NCBI GenBank assembly: GCA_017625835.1
Contig: JAGAKF010000091.1
Location: 1-32,740 of the forward strand
Direction of reading: 5' to 3'
Length of the DNA stretch: 32,740 bases
DNA from: Clostridia bacterium
Lineage (GTDB): Bacteria > Bacillota > Clostridia > Oscillospirales > Acutalibacteraceae
Every line of letters starts with the position of its first letter. Positions within the stretch are counted from its first letter, which is position 1. The notes below the pieces were generated by a model. It worked only from the letters and a program-made list of their open reading frames with translations. It searched no databases and was not told the origin of the DNA. Below are positions 1 to 7,107 of the stretch, piece by piece. Made by a program: the position numbers and the translations under genes.

Positions 1-6
1 CCATTT

Positions 7-83
7 GCGGATGTAGCTCATCTGGTAGAGCGCCACCTTGCCAAGGTGGAGGTAGCGAGTTCGAGCCTCGTCATCCGCTCCAT
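7..83 (+). tRNA. tRNA-Gly (GCC)
   Basis: A complete cloverleaf is visible. The acceptor arm GCGGATG pairs with CATCCGC. The anticodon stem CCACC/GGTGG encloses loop TTGCCAA, giving anticodon GCC. The T arm contains TTCGAGC and CCA is encoded. A rho-independent terminator follows directly. The promoter lies outside the window. Confidence 0.97.
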
Positions 84-84
84 A

Positions 85-107
85 CCACCCGATAGGGTGG
101 TTTTTTG
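85..107 (+). terminator. Terminator of tRNA-Gly
   Basis: Stem ACCACCC/GGGTGGT with a GATA loop is followed by a run of T, two bases after the CCA end of the tRNA. Confidence 0.88.
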
Positions 108-170
108 TTTAAAATACAAATACAGCGTTACGGTGAAACAAAATCAAATCAGTTCTTTTAGTTGAGCCTA

Positions 171-199
171 TTTACAAACAAATTATACTGTGTTATAAT
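171..199 (+). promoter_or_regulatory. Promoter of tRNA-Val
   Basis: A -35 box TTTACA and a perfect -10 box TATAAT are separated by 17 bp. The -10 box ends 12 bp before the tRNA. Confidence 0.8.
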
Positions 200-211
200 A
201 TCAACGCATTT

Positions 212-288
212 GAGGGTGTAGCTCAGTTGGTCAGAGTACTTGCTTGACATGCAAGGGGTCGGTGGTTCGAGCCCACTCATCCTCACCA
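212..288 (+). tRNA. tRNA-Val (GAC)
   Basis: The acceptor arm GAGGGTG pairs with CATCCTC (one G-T pair). The anticodon stem CTTGC/GCAAG encloses loop TTGACAT, giving anticodon GAC. GGTTCGAGCC forms the T arm and CCA is encoded. It has its own promoter and terminator. A decayed integrative element lies immediately downstream, so the gene or its flank may have been an insertion hotspot (inference). Confidence 0.97.
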
Positions 289-289
289 A

Positions 290-323
290 AAAATCCGTTC
301 TCGTAAGAGAGCGGATTTTCTTT
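290..323 (+). terminator. Terminator of tRNA-Val
   Basis: The arms AAAATCCG and CGGATTTT, extended by TCTC/GAGA, form a hairpin around GTAA. It starts next to the tRNA CCA end and is followed by a T-rich stretch. Confidence 0.85.
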
Positions 324-343
324 GTATTATTCATTATTAAATA

Positions 344-445
344 TTCATCAGTTTCTTTTAAAAGATATTGAAGAACAATATACGGTTTCATGCGTTGTTT
401 TGGCTTTTTGCCGTGATTCTTGTCAGGATGCTTTTTCTCTGCCAT
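344..445 (-). pseudogene. N-terminal stub of a WYL-type regulator
   Basis: Reading leftward from an ATG at 445 with a GAGGGTGA ribosome binding site, about 34 codons contain KPKQRMKPYIVLQYLLKETDE-like residues (key run MKPYIVLQYLLKETDE). This resembles the start of Clostridia WYL-domain transcriptional regulators. After that point the reading frame runs into AT-rich sequence, the tRNA-Val terminator and the antisense of tRNA-Val, so the wing, WYL and C-terminal domains are missing. A promoter-like TATAAT sits about 30 bp upstream on the minus strand. I read it as a truncated remnant of a mobile-element regulator. The family call rests on memory of the N-terminal pattern and needs a search. 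Confidence 0.5.
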
Positions 446-449
446 AATA

Positions 450-611
450 TCACCCTCTTGTGTCTGTTGGTGGTATTATAGCACGGAAATCCAAAAGAGT
501 GAATATGTTTGTAAAACAATCTTTACAATGGACTTCTTTCAGTTCTTTAACCTGACGAAAAATGTCTTGTTTGCTCTCATTAGTCGAGCAACGTGCGTAT
601 CCGTAGTTCAT
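450..611 (-). pseudogene. N-terminal fragment of a serine recombinase
   Basis: From an ATG at 611 the minus strand encodes MNYGYARCSTNESKQDIFRQ followed by VKELKE, then degenerates and stops at 450-452. This matches the resolvase/invertase N-terminal pattern YGYARVST...RQ..L, including the Arg and the catalytic Ser (here RCST). The remaining catalytic domain and the DNA-binding domain are absent. The C-terminal half of a related recombinase survives at 1731-1979, but the two pieces lie in the wrong order to be one interrupted gene. They therefore derive from two copies or from a rearrangement. Confidence 0.7.
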
Positions 612-625
612 GTTCTGTCTTCCTT

Positions 626-772
626 TCAATCAGCAACAAATGTATCGTATGTAAATTTTGTACCGAGTCTGAACCTCGTGATGAACCCGTCCGCACTGCT
701 TACGCAAAGGAATTCATTATATTGATTGATGTACTGTTCCAAAAGTTCCTTGTCTGAATCAGTCAGTTTTGC
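626..772 (-). pseudogene. C-terminal stub resembling DUF6809 small proteins
   Basis: On the minus strand an open stretch encodes AKLTDSDKELLEQYINQYNE, then a segment ending FRLGTKF..DTFVAD and a stop at 626-628. An in-frame stop (773-775) sits just upstream. The pattern 'K(L)T....ELL..Y...YNE......F..GFRLG' recalls the C-terminus of DUF6809 proteins, which I recall as neighbours of serine recombinases on small Clostridia elements. The N-terminal half is missing. The family name is tentative; what can be seen is a short remnant directly upstream of the recombinase fragment and in the same orientation. Confidence 0.4.
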
Positions 773-808
773 CTATTGCAAAACTTGTGTTTGTATGTTA
801 ATATTATG

Positions 809-836
809 TTGTCAACATTATAACAGTGCTTATGAT
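809..836 (+). promoter_or_regulatory. Possible promoter of the secreted protein gene
   Basis: TTGTCA and TATGAT are separated by 16 bp. The -10 box lies about 47 bp upstream of the ATG at 884. The match is moderate. Confidence 0.4.
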
Positions 837-883
837 GGATTCAAATTTAAAATTACGCTATCTGAGTTAAAGGAGGAAGCAAC

Positions 884-1675
884 ATGATAAAAAAAGTCAT
901 TACATTCCTAATGATAGGAATGATCATTTTTTTAAATCTTATACCCACTTATGGTGTTTCAAAGGAACTGACAGCGTATCCCGGTCAATCTGAGGCAGCC
1001 GATATTATTGTTGAAGCAATAAAGTCTGATGATGTTGATAAAATCGCATCTATGTTTAACGCCCAATCACGTGACGGAATTGAAGATTTAAATCAGAAAA
1101 TCGAAAGATTAATATCCGAAATAGATGGTGACATATTAATATATGAGTCAAGCGGTTCTTATCAGAAAGATAAGGTTGATAGTGGATATAGATATAGTGA
1201 AGTCGGTTTCTTAATTGATATCACTACAACAGAAAATAAATATTATTGCATAAGTGTCGGTTGGATAAAGAAATGTTCCTCGAATTCTGAAAAAGTCGGA
1301 ATAAACCATATCGGATTGAAACAGCAAAACGAGGACGGAAGAGTAATAGATCTTTGGGAAGATATATCTTTACCTTCTAAACAAAGTGTAAGATACAAAA
1401 ATGAACTTGACCTTCTTCGTGATCCGGGAGCGATAGCGTACTATAATTGGATGGGTTACGATTCAGTAACCTTTACATCTTCGGACGAGTCCATAGCAAC
1501 TGTCGATTCAGAGGGGTTTGTTGCGACAAAAAGTCCGGGAACAACTACTATTACTGAAACTTTAGTAAATACCCAAACAGGAAAGACTGTCATAAATGTA
1601 TATGAGGTTAATGTTTACCTGGACTTTGTGCAAAAAATAATTTGGTATGCATTTTTCGGATTCCTTTGGTATTAA
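884..1675 (+). CDS. Secreted DUF5104-like protein with bacterial Ig-like domain
   Basis: The 263-residue product starts with a typical signal peptide or N-terminal anchor (MIKK, hydrophobic run to about residue 22, then YGVSK). Residues ~35-150 contain ADIIVEAIKSDDVDKIASMF, then a segment with IDGDI and YRYSEVGF. This resembles DUF5104, a domain of exported Clostridia proteins of unknown function. Residues ~165-240 resemble a Big_2 Ig-like domain (VTFTSSDESIATVDSEGFV followed by PGTTTI). There is no lipobox Cys. The ribosome binding site AAAGGAGG is 6-7 bases before the ATG. The gene is intact yet lies between broken recombinase pieces, so it may be surviving cargo of an integrative element. 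The last residues are aromatic and hydrophobic. Function is unknown; a surface or envelope-associated role is likely from the domains. Confidence 0.75.
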   Translation: MIKKVITFLMIGMIIFLNLIPTYGVSKELTAYPGQSEAADIIVEAIKSDDVDKIASMFNAQSRDGIEDLNQKIERLISEIDGDILIYESSGSYQKDKVDSGYRYSEVGFLIDITTTENKYYCISVGWIKKCSSNSEKVGINHIGLKQQNEDGRVIDLWEDISLPSKQSVRYKNELDLLRDPGAIAYYNWMGYDSVTFTSSDESIATVDSEGFVATKSPGTTTITETLVNTQTGKTVINVYEVNVYLDFVQKIIWYAFFGFLWY

Positions 1676-1686
1676 TAGTTGAATGA

Positions 1687-1718
1687 AAGGGAGCGGAGAT
1701 GAATTTCTCTGCTCCCTT
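1687..1718. terminator. Hairpin between secreted protein gene and recombinase fragment
   Basis: An inverted repeat with arms AAGGGAGC and GCTCCCTT, extended by a partly matched inner stem, lies between two convergent genes. The T-run is weak, so it is a probable rather than strong bidirectional terminator. Confidence 0.5.
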
Positions 1719-1730
1719 AAACTATCTATA

Positions 1731-1979
1731 TCAACTTTCCAAAAGAGAAATGTATTTATAAACCGTATTTCTGCTCAGACCGCAGACCCTTGCGAACTCT
1801 GAAAGATTCAGACTGCCTGATTTGAACGCAGGATAATGTCTATAAAATATCGGTGGTATTTGTTCTGATGTTGTTTGCGGTCGCCCGATTTTCCGTCCTT
1901 TGGCTTTGGCATTTGCCATTCCTGAACGGACTCTTTCTCTGATGATACGCAGTTCGAGTTCCGCAAAAACTCCCGACAT
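1731..1979 (-). pseudogene. C-terminal part of a serine recombinase
   Basis: The 82 codons encode the end of the resolvase catalytic domain (FAELELRIIRERVRSGMANA), the linker AKGRKIGRP, and a C-terminal helix-turn-helix ending FARVCGLSRNTVYKYISLLE. These are hallmarks of Hin/Tn3-type small serine recombinases. The first ~110 residues, including the catalytic serine, are missing and a TAA stop lies just before the first ATG, so the protein cannot recombine DNA. A DNA-binding peptide could still be made. Together with the N-terminal fragment at 450-611 it marks a decayed element. Confidence 0.8.
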
Positions 1980-2033
1980 TTAGATGAACGTATTTTTGTA
2001 ACAGATTTAAATTTAACAACGAATAATGAATAA

Positions 2034-2062
2034 TTGATTTTAATTTCTTTATTTGCTATAAT
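2034..2062 (+). promoter_or_regulatory. Promoter of the ceramidase-like gene
   Basis: TTGATT, a 17-bp spacer and a perfect TATAAT lie 24 bp upstream of the ATG at 2087. Confidence 0.8.
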
Positions 2063-2086
2063 AACTTAAAAAGGGGGAGATCGTCT

Positions 2087-3556
2087 ATGAATACAGATAA
2101 GATTGTAAGAAACTCTTTGCTTGCTCTTTCTAAAGCAATAATCTTTTCAATGCCTCAGAAGAACTTCACAACAAGTGAAATTGCAAATAAATATATGCTC
2201 AGGGGTGACGATAAATTTACTGACCGTGGCGGAAAATGCTTTTCCTGCGGTTTCGGTAAAACTATACTGACGCCTGATAACGTTACAAAAGAAAAATATT
2301 TCATCGCAGGTTATGATTCGAACAATCCTGCACAGGGCGTTCTTGACGATATGTTTGCCCGTGCGGTTTATATTGACGACAATACGGGCAGAGGCGGAGT
2401 TGTTATATGCTCTGTTGATGCGGTCGGTATCAGCAGAAGGGACATAAACCGTATCCGAAAACTCGTTATCGAAAGCGGTAAGATTCCGTCACTTAAGTCG
2501 ATTAATATCTGCGCAACCCATTCGCACTCCGCTGTTGACACTCAGGGTCTCTGGGGAGAGAAGATCTTTAAATGCGGCAGAAATGAAGCTTTTATGACTC
2601 GTCTTTGCAAGCTTACTGCTGATGCAATTATCAAGGCTTACGAAAACAGAACCGACGGTAAGATGTTTTATTCAGTGAAGCAGTCTGAAGACCTTCAGTT
2701 TGACTGCCGTACCCCTGATACATATGATCCCAATATTACAAAAATCCGTTTCGAGTCTTTTGACGGCAGTAAGAATATTCAGGTAATCAACTTTGCTTCC
2801 CATGCCGAGCTTCTCGGAAGCAGTACAAAGAATATCAGCGCAGATTTCCCTGCATATATGATCAAAGAGATCGAGTCGAACAACGAGAACTGCGAAGTTG
2901 TATTCATCAACGGTGCGATCGGCGGAATGATTTCTGCAAAGGAAATCAAAAAGGTTTACAGAGAGCAGATCGACTGCGAAGCTTATACCAAGGAATTCGG
3001 AAAGAATCTTGGTGCGATAGTAAATTCTCTTACAGACGAAACAGAACTTGCACCGATAATCAACGTTAAATCTACCGGCGTGGATATTGCGGCGGCTAAC
3101 TATGTCTTGATCCTTGCAAGACTTCTCGGTGTATTGAATAACGACATTTCAAGAGTACGCAGCAAGGGCGTTGCTTCAATTTATTCCGAGGTCGGTTACC
3201 TTGAACTCGGTGAAAAAGAAATAGGAATGTTCCTTATCCCGGGCGAGCTGTTCCCCGAACTCTTCAACGGTGATTTCCTTAGCGAAAAAGAGTCTGCGAA
3301 TGGCACGAAGGCGAATTACAACATTCTTAAGGATCTTGGAGATACAAAGCATAAATTCGTTGTAGGGCTTTGTAACGACGAATTAGGCTATATAATCCCG
3401 GATAACGATTTCTTCCTTAATTCAAGAATGCCGTACATAAATAAAGGTAAGGACAGATTTGACCGCGACCATTATGAAGAAACAAACTCAACAGGCCCCG
3501 AAACCGCAAGGACGTTGCTCGAAGCAACAGAAAAGCTGATCAGATCATCCAGATAA
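2087..3556 (+). CDS. Neutral/alkaline ceramidase-like hydrolase
   Basis: The 489-residue product follows the neutral/alkaline non-lysosomal ceramidase pattern. It has GFGKTILTPDN near residue 55, the zinc-site motif ATHSHS at 143-148 (His145, His147), and NFASHAELLG with His239 followed by ISADFPAYM. A glycine-rich NGAIGGMIS loop, where the family carries its active-site serine, comes later. The family hydrolyses the N-acyl bond of ceramides, but many bacterial members act on unknown amides. There is no signal peptide, so it should act in the cytosol, unlike secreted Pseudomonas ceramidase. It is shorter than secreted family members and lacks an obvious C-terminal Ig-like domain. It has its own promoter and the ribosome binding site AAGGGGGAGA, and ends at a shared terminator. 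Family assignment is good; substrate is unknown. Confidence 0.85.
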   Translation: MNTDKIVRNSLLALSKAIIFSMPQKNFTTSEIANKYMLRGDDKFTDRGGKCFSCGFGKTILTPDNVTKEKYFIAGYDSNNPAQGVLDDMFARAVYIDDNTGRGGVVICSVDAVGISRRDINRIRKLVIESGKIPSLKSINICATHSHSAVDTQGLWGEKIFKCGRNEAFMTRLCKLTADAIIKAYENRTDGKMFYSVKQSEDLQFDCRTPDTYDPNITKIRFESFDGSKNIQVINFASHAELLGSSTKNISADFPAYMIKEIESNNENCEVVFINGAIGGMISAKEIKKVYREQIDCEAYTKEFGKNLGAIVNSLTDETELAPIINVKSTGVDIAAANYVLILARLLGVLNNDISRVRSKGVASIYSEVGYLELGEKEIGMFLIPGELFPELFNGDFLSEKESANGTKANYNILKDLGDTKHKFVVGLCNDELGYIIPDNDFFLNSRMPYINKGKDRFDRDHYEETNSTGPETARTLLEATEKLIRSSR

Positions 3557-3560
3557 AAAG

Positions 3561-3589
3561 AAAACCACCGCAACTGCGGTGGTTTTTTT
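3561..3589. terminator. Bidirectional terminator
   Basis: Stem AAAACCACCGCA/TGCGGTGGTTTT with a short loop is flanked by A and T runs. It serves the ceramidase-like gene on + and putP on -. Confidence 0.92.
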
Positions 3590-3599
3590 ATATGTCTGA

Positions 3600-5075
3600 T
3601 TATTCGCCGATTTCTTTCTTTGCAACCTTGTCAAACACATCAGTGACATCCTTTGAAGGAGCCTTTGTGATGAGTGTAACAACGATTGAAATGATAAGGC
3701 TTGCAAAGAAGCCGGGGATGATTTCGTAGATTCCGAGATCCTTGAGGAAGATGAGCCAGAGAATGTCAACAGCGGCACCTGATATGATACCTGCAACAGC
3801 ACCTGCGAAATTAAATCTTCTCCAGAAGAGAGAGAGCATAATAGCAGGACCAAATGCTGCACCGAACACGCCCCATGCATTTTCAACAAGATCCATGATT
3901 GTTCCTGAGTTCGGGTTAGCTGCGATAAGAACAGCGATTATGGAAATAGCAAGAACAACGAAACGACCGGCCCAAAGCATTTCTTTGTCCGAAGCTTTGT
4001 TCTTACGGATAATTGGCTTGTAAACGTCAACTGAGAATGCTGACGACGAAGCAAGAAGCTGTGAGTCTGCAGTACTCATTGCAGCAGCAAGAATTGCTGA
4101 AAGGATAAGACCACTGATAAGTGCAAACGGGAACAACTTACGAACCATCTGGATAAATACAGTTGAGCTGTCAGCAATTTCACCAAGAAGTAAGTGACCT
4201 ACGATACCTGCAAGAACTGAGAATGTAAGGATAAGTACTGTCCAGGTGATACCGATTTTGGCGCTCTTCTTAAGGTCTTTGTCAGAACGAAGAGACATAA
4301 AGCGGATAATGATATGAGGCATACCGAAGTAACCGAGACCCCAACCGAGACCTGAAACAACATCCTTCCAGTTTGCGAAGAGGCTCCAGTAATTGTCGGG
4401 AAGCTGACCCATAGTCATTGCGCCTTCACCTGAGTTGATGATGCCGAGAGCAAAAATAGGAGCAATGAGAAGTGCGCCGAGCATAAGAAGGCCCTGGAAG
4501 AAGTCAGTCCAGCAAACAGCTGAGAAACCGCCGAGGAATGTGTAGAGAATAATAATAACTGCTGCCAGATACATAGCAAGAGTTGCATCAATACCCATAA
4601 CTGTATTGAAAAGTGTACCGCAGGCTTTGATGCTCGAAGCAGCATAAACTGTGTAAGCAATAAGGAAAATGACAGCACAGATAACCTGAAGAGCACGGTT
4701 GCTTGAACGGAATCTGTTTGTAAGATACTGCGGAATGGTAATTGAGTCGTTAGCAGCGATAGAGTAGCGGCGAAGACGCGGAGCTTCGATAAGCCAGCTC
4801 AAGGTGTAACCGATACCGAGACCGATAGCAATCCATGATTGACCGACACCTGCTGCATAGATAGAAGCCGGAAGACCCATAAGAACCCAGGCACTCATAT
4901 CTGATGCGCCTGCAGACAATGCGGATACCCAGGGACCCATCTGGCGACCGCCGAGGAAGTAACCCTTATCGCCGCCGGACTTAGAGCGCAGGAAGAAGTA
5001 AACGCCGATTGCGATCATAAAAATGAGGTATACGCAGAAAACAATCATTTCTCCGTATTCTTTTAAAAAGTTCAT
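3600..5075 (-). CDS. putP: Sodium/proline symporter PutP
   Basis: This 491-residue membrane protein of the solute:sodium symporter family imports L-proline with Na+. It shows the family signatures: YFLGGR at 39-44, SAGASDMSAWVLMGLP at 54-69, the PRLRRYS segment and ITIPQYL. The later motif AAAMSTADSQLLASSSAF contains the Ser/Thr pair that contributes to the Na+ site. About 13 hydrophobic helices are visible and length matches E. coli PutP (~500). The start ATG follows the weak site AGGAG. It is a single-gene unit: the promoter is at 5157-5185 and the terminator is shared with the convergent upstream neighbour. Two 11-bp direct repeats sit at and behind the -35 box, suggesting dedicated regulation. 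Confidence 0.95.
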   Translation of the reverse strand: MNFLKEYGEMIVFCVYLIFMIAIGVYFFLRSKSGGDKGYFLGGRQMGPWVSALSAGASDMSAWVLMGLPASIYAAGVGQSWIAIGLGIGYTLSWLIEAPRLRRYSIAANDSITIPQYLTNRFRSSNRALQVICAVIFLIAYTVYAASSIKACGTLFNTVMGIDATLAMYLAAVIIILYTFLGGFSAVCWTDFFQGLLMLGALLIAPIFALGIINSGEGAMTMGQLPDNYWSLFANWKDVVSGLGWGLGYFGMPHIIIRFMSLRSDKDLKKSAKIGITWTVLILTFSVLAGIVGHLLLGEIADSSTVFIQMVRKLFPFALISGLILSAILAAAMSTADSQLLASSSAFSVDVYKPIIRKNKASDKEMLWAGRFVVLAISIIAVLIAANPNSGTIMDLVENAWGVFGAAFGPAIMLSLFWRRFNFAGAVAGIISGAAVDILWLIFLKDLGIYEIIPGFFASLIISIVVTLITKAPSKDVTDVFDKVAKKEIGE

Positions 5076-5156
5076 AACAAAACTCCTGTTTCCGGTGAAA
5101 ACACCTGATTTTCATACATAGAAAAGAACAAAGGTACATTCTACATATAATGAGTT

Positions 5157-5185
5157 ATTATACAACATTAAGTTACAAACTGCAA
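5157..5185 (-). promoter_or_regulatory. Promoter of putP
   Basis: On the minus strand TTGCAG, a 17-bp spacer and TATAAT are present. The leader to the putP ATG is about 75 nt. The -35 box overlaps one copy of a direct repeat. Confidence 0.7.
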
Positions 5186-5207
5186 GACATTTTTTGACAA
5201 ACTGCAA
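5175..5207 (-). repeat. Two 11-bp direct repeats upstream of putP
   Basis: ACAAACTGCAA occurs at 5175-5185 and again at 5197-5207 (plus-strand sequence). The start-to-start distance is 22 bp, two helical turns. The proximal copy covers the -35 box, so the pair looks like a site for a dimeric or cooperative regulator. Confidence 0.55.
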
Positions 5208-5225
5208 AGTTAATATTGTCAAAAA

Positions 5226-5270
5226 ACAAAAATCACCGCTCTTTTTATTTTCAGAGCGGTGATTTTTGTT
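5226..5270. terminator. Terminator of the rubredoxin gene
   Basis: A long hairpin, arms AAAATCACCGCTCT and AGAGCGGTGATTTTT, is flanked by A/T runs just after the rubredoxin stop on the minus strand. Confidence 0.9.
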
Positions 5271-5426
5271 TTATTCTTCGGAAAACATATCCTTTCCGAC
5301 TCCGCATAGCGGACAGACGAAGTCGTCAGGCAGTTCATCAAATTTTTGTCCCGGTTCGATGCCGTGTTCAGGGTCGCCGAGACTTTCGTCGTATTCCCAA
5401 CCGCATACGTCACAAATGTATTTCAT
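5271..5426 (-). CDS. Rubredoxin
   Basis: The 51-residue protein has the two rubredoxin knuckles CDVCG (Cys5, Cys8) and CPLCG (Cys38, Cys41), with the conserved [18 protein letters not shown] context. It binds one Fe(SCys)4 centre and carries single electrons in the cytosol. The start was chosen at the ATG 5424-5426 because AAAGGAGG lies 7 bases before it; an upstream in-frame ATG (5477) has no such site and would add a non-homologous tail. The next gene upstream on the same strand is fprA, whose product is the classical rubredoxin oxidase, so the two likely act together in O2 or NO removal. A MITE-like repeat and the fprA terminator separate them, so separate transcription is likely. Confidence 0.96.
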   Translation of the reverse strand: MKYICDVCGWEYDESLGDPEHGIEPGQKFDELPDDFVCPLCGVGKDMFSEE

Positions 5427-5496
5427 CGCAAAACCTCCTTTAATGAAAGTTTTGTCAGATGATTTTAATTTATTCATAATTTATGGGTGGTTGTAA

Positions 5497-5815
5497 CAAA
5501 TTCAGGTTTGTCGAGCAAAGGCGATGCCTTTGCAATGATGCATCCGCTGTGCAGATATGATGAATGATGTTCGCTACGCGAATGATGCGTTTGCGTAGCA
5601 AACATTAAGGGTCTGCGACGCTGAAATATAACACCCGACTTTGATAGTGCATGTAGGGGGAGGCGTTTCGCCTCCCGCAAAATTGCACCGTATCTGACGG
5701 GACGGGAAACCCGTCCCCTACGTGCCAAGCTGAATAAACAGCGTAGGGCGGTGGCTTGCTGCCGCCGACAGAATTTATAGACTTTCATTAAATCATCCCG
5801 ACAAACCCGAATTTG
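5497..5815 (-). mobile_element. MITE-like palindromic element, copy 1 (complete)
   Basis: This 319-bp non-coding element is bounded by imperfect 17-bp terminal inverted repeats (CAAATTCAGGTTTGTCG at 5497-5513; CGACAAACCCGAATTTG at 5799-5815, one mismatch). Between them is a chain of hairpin modules, e.g. GGGACGGG/CCCGTCCC, GGGAGGCG/CGCCTCCC, GCAAAGGC/GCCTTTGC, TTCGC/GCGAA. A second copy in opposite orientation begins at 32438. No transposase is encoded and I see no clear target-site duplication. The long open frame across it is an artefact of the palindromes. Confidence 0.85.
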
Positions 5816-5867
5816 GCGATAGGAATTCAATAAATACCCACAGTCTTTATATAGGTAAAGGACAAGA

Positions 5868-5901
5868 AAACAGCAACGTTGATTTCGCAACGTTGCTGTT
5901 T
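5868..5901 (-). terminator. Terminator of fprA
   Basis: Arms AAACAGCAACGTTG and CAACGTTGCTGTTT pair perfectly around a 6-nt loop. A T-rich stretch follows on the minus strand. Confidence 0.85.
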
Positions 5902-5924
5902 ATGATAAAACTTAACAGATTGAA

Positions 5925-7079
5925 TTAACCGCAAAGCTCTTCGCAAAGTGCATCAATAGCGGCAATGCTTGTTTCATTGAGTGCGGATTTGATCTGAACC
6001 GTGTTTTCGGCAAAAGTTATGTTCTTTGAACCTTCGAGCATCTTGCGCATCATCTTTGCGGCAACGGGACCCCATGAACCGTTTTCGATGAAAGCAACAG
6101 TTCTGTTCTGGTAAAATCTTTCTGTAAGGTGATTGATGAATTCTTTCATAAACGGGAAAATATCACCGTTATAAGTAGTAGTAGCAAGAACGATCTTTCC
6201 GTAACGGAACGCGTCTTCAACAGCTTCGTGCATATCACAACGTGCAAGGTCGTTAACAACAACCTTCGGGCAACCCTTAGCCTTAAGCTTTTCTGCGAGC
6301 AACTCTGCTGCCGCCTTTGTGTTTCCGTAAACCGATGTGTAGGCGATTACGATGCCTTCGCTTTCAACGCCGTATGATGACCATACATCGTAGAGGTTGA
6401 TGTAGTAACCGAGATTTTCTGTAAGAATCGGACCGTGCAACGGGCAGATGATTTCAACGTCAAGTGTCGCAAGTTTTTTAAGGAGTGCCTGAACCTGAAC
6501 GCCGTATTTGCCGACGATTCCGAAATAGTATCTTCTTGCTTCGCAAGCCCAGTCCTGCTCAACGTCAAGTGCGCCGAACTTTCCGAATCCGTCAGCGGAG
6601 AAAACAACCTTATCCTTTGAATCGTAGCTTACCATGACCTCAGGCCAATGAACCATCGGAGCAGTATAGAATGTAAGAGTATGTGCACCAAGCTTGAGAG
6701 TATCACCTTCGCTGACAACGAGACGTCTGTCCGAGTAATCGTTGCCGAAAAAGTTAGCCATCATATTGAAAGCCTTCATTGTTGCAACAACGCAGGATGA
6801 GGGATATTTCTTAAGAAAAGCGTCGATGTTCGCTGAATGGTCGGGTTCCATATGATGAACGATGAGGTAATCGGGCTCTTTACCGTCAAGAATTTCTTCA
6901 AGGTTTTTGAACCATTCATCGCCGAAGTTTTTGTCGGCTGTGTCCGTGACAGCAATTTTTTCGTCCATAATAACATATGAATTATAAGCAATGCCGTCCG
7001 GGATATCGAACTGACCTTCAAAAAGATCTGTGCTGTGGTCGTTGACACCGATGTATTTAATATCGTCTGTAATAAACAT
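5925..7079 (-). CDS. fprA: FprA-type flavodiiron protein
   Basis: The 384-residue protein is an A-type flavoprotein, which reduces O2 to water and/or NO to N2O with electrons usually delivered by rubredoxin. The N-terminal metallo-beta-lactamase-like domain carries the diiron ligands: H76-x-E78-x-D80-H81 in HHMEPDH, H144 in MVHWPE, D163 in FSADGFGKFGA and H215 in CPLHGP. A C-terminal flavodoxin domain begins near residue 243 with the FMN phosphate loop YTSVYGNTKAAAE. The start at MFITDD fits family N-termini and follows AAGGAG. The longer upstream in-frame extension crosses the promoter and was rejected. It has its own promoter at 7108-7136 and a rubredoxin gene downstream. Assignment is secure; O2 versus NO preference cannot be read from sequence. 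Confidence 0.96.
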   Translation of the reverse strand: MFITDDIKYIGVNDHSTDLFEGQFDIPDGIAYNSYVIMDEKIAVTDTADKNFGDEWFKNLEEILDGKEPDYLIVHHMEPDHSANIDAFLKKYPSSCVVATMKAFNMMANFFGNDYSDRRLVVSEGDTLKLGAHTLTFYTAPMVHWPEVMVSYDSKDKVVFSADGFGKFGALDVEQDWACEARRYYFGIVGKYGVQVQALLKKLATLDVEIICPLHGPILTENLGYYINLYDVWSSYGVESEGIVIAYTSVYGNTKAAAELLAEKLKAKGCPKVVVNDLARCDMHEAVEDAFRYGKIVLATTTYNGDIFPFMKEFINHLTERFYQNRTVAFIENGSWGPVAAKMMRKMLEGSKNITFAENTVQIKSALNETSIAAIDALCEELCG

Positions 7080-7107
7080 ATCAAAACTCCTTATTTGTAG
7101 TGCCAAT

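Noticed and set aside
158-343. Continuation of the minus-strand open frame below the WYL stub (contains LEPPTPCMSSKYSDQLSY)
   Set aside because: This stretch is the antisense translation of tRNA-Val and its terminator, a well-known source of false proteins.
420-725. Plus-strand open frame of 101 codons
   Set aside because: It is antisense to recognisable recombinase and DUF6809-like remnants and has no ribosome binding site.
450-1979. One serine recombinase gene interrupted by the secreted protein gene
   Set aside because: On the minus strand the C-terminal part comes before the N-terminal part, the wrong order for a simple insertion.
5474-5890. Minus-strand open frame of 138 codons upstream of rubredoxin
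   Set aside because: It is translation through the palindromic MITE-like element; composition is Arg/Ser/His-rich and no family is recognisable.
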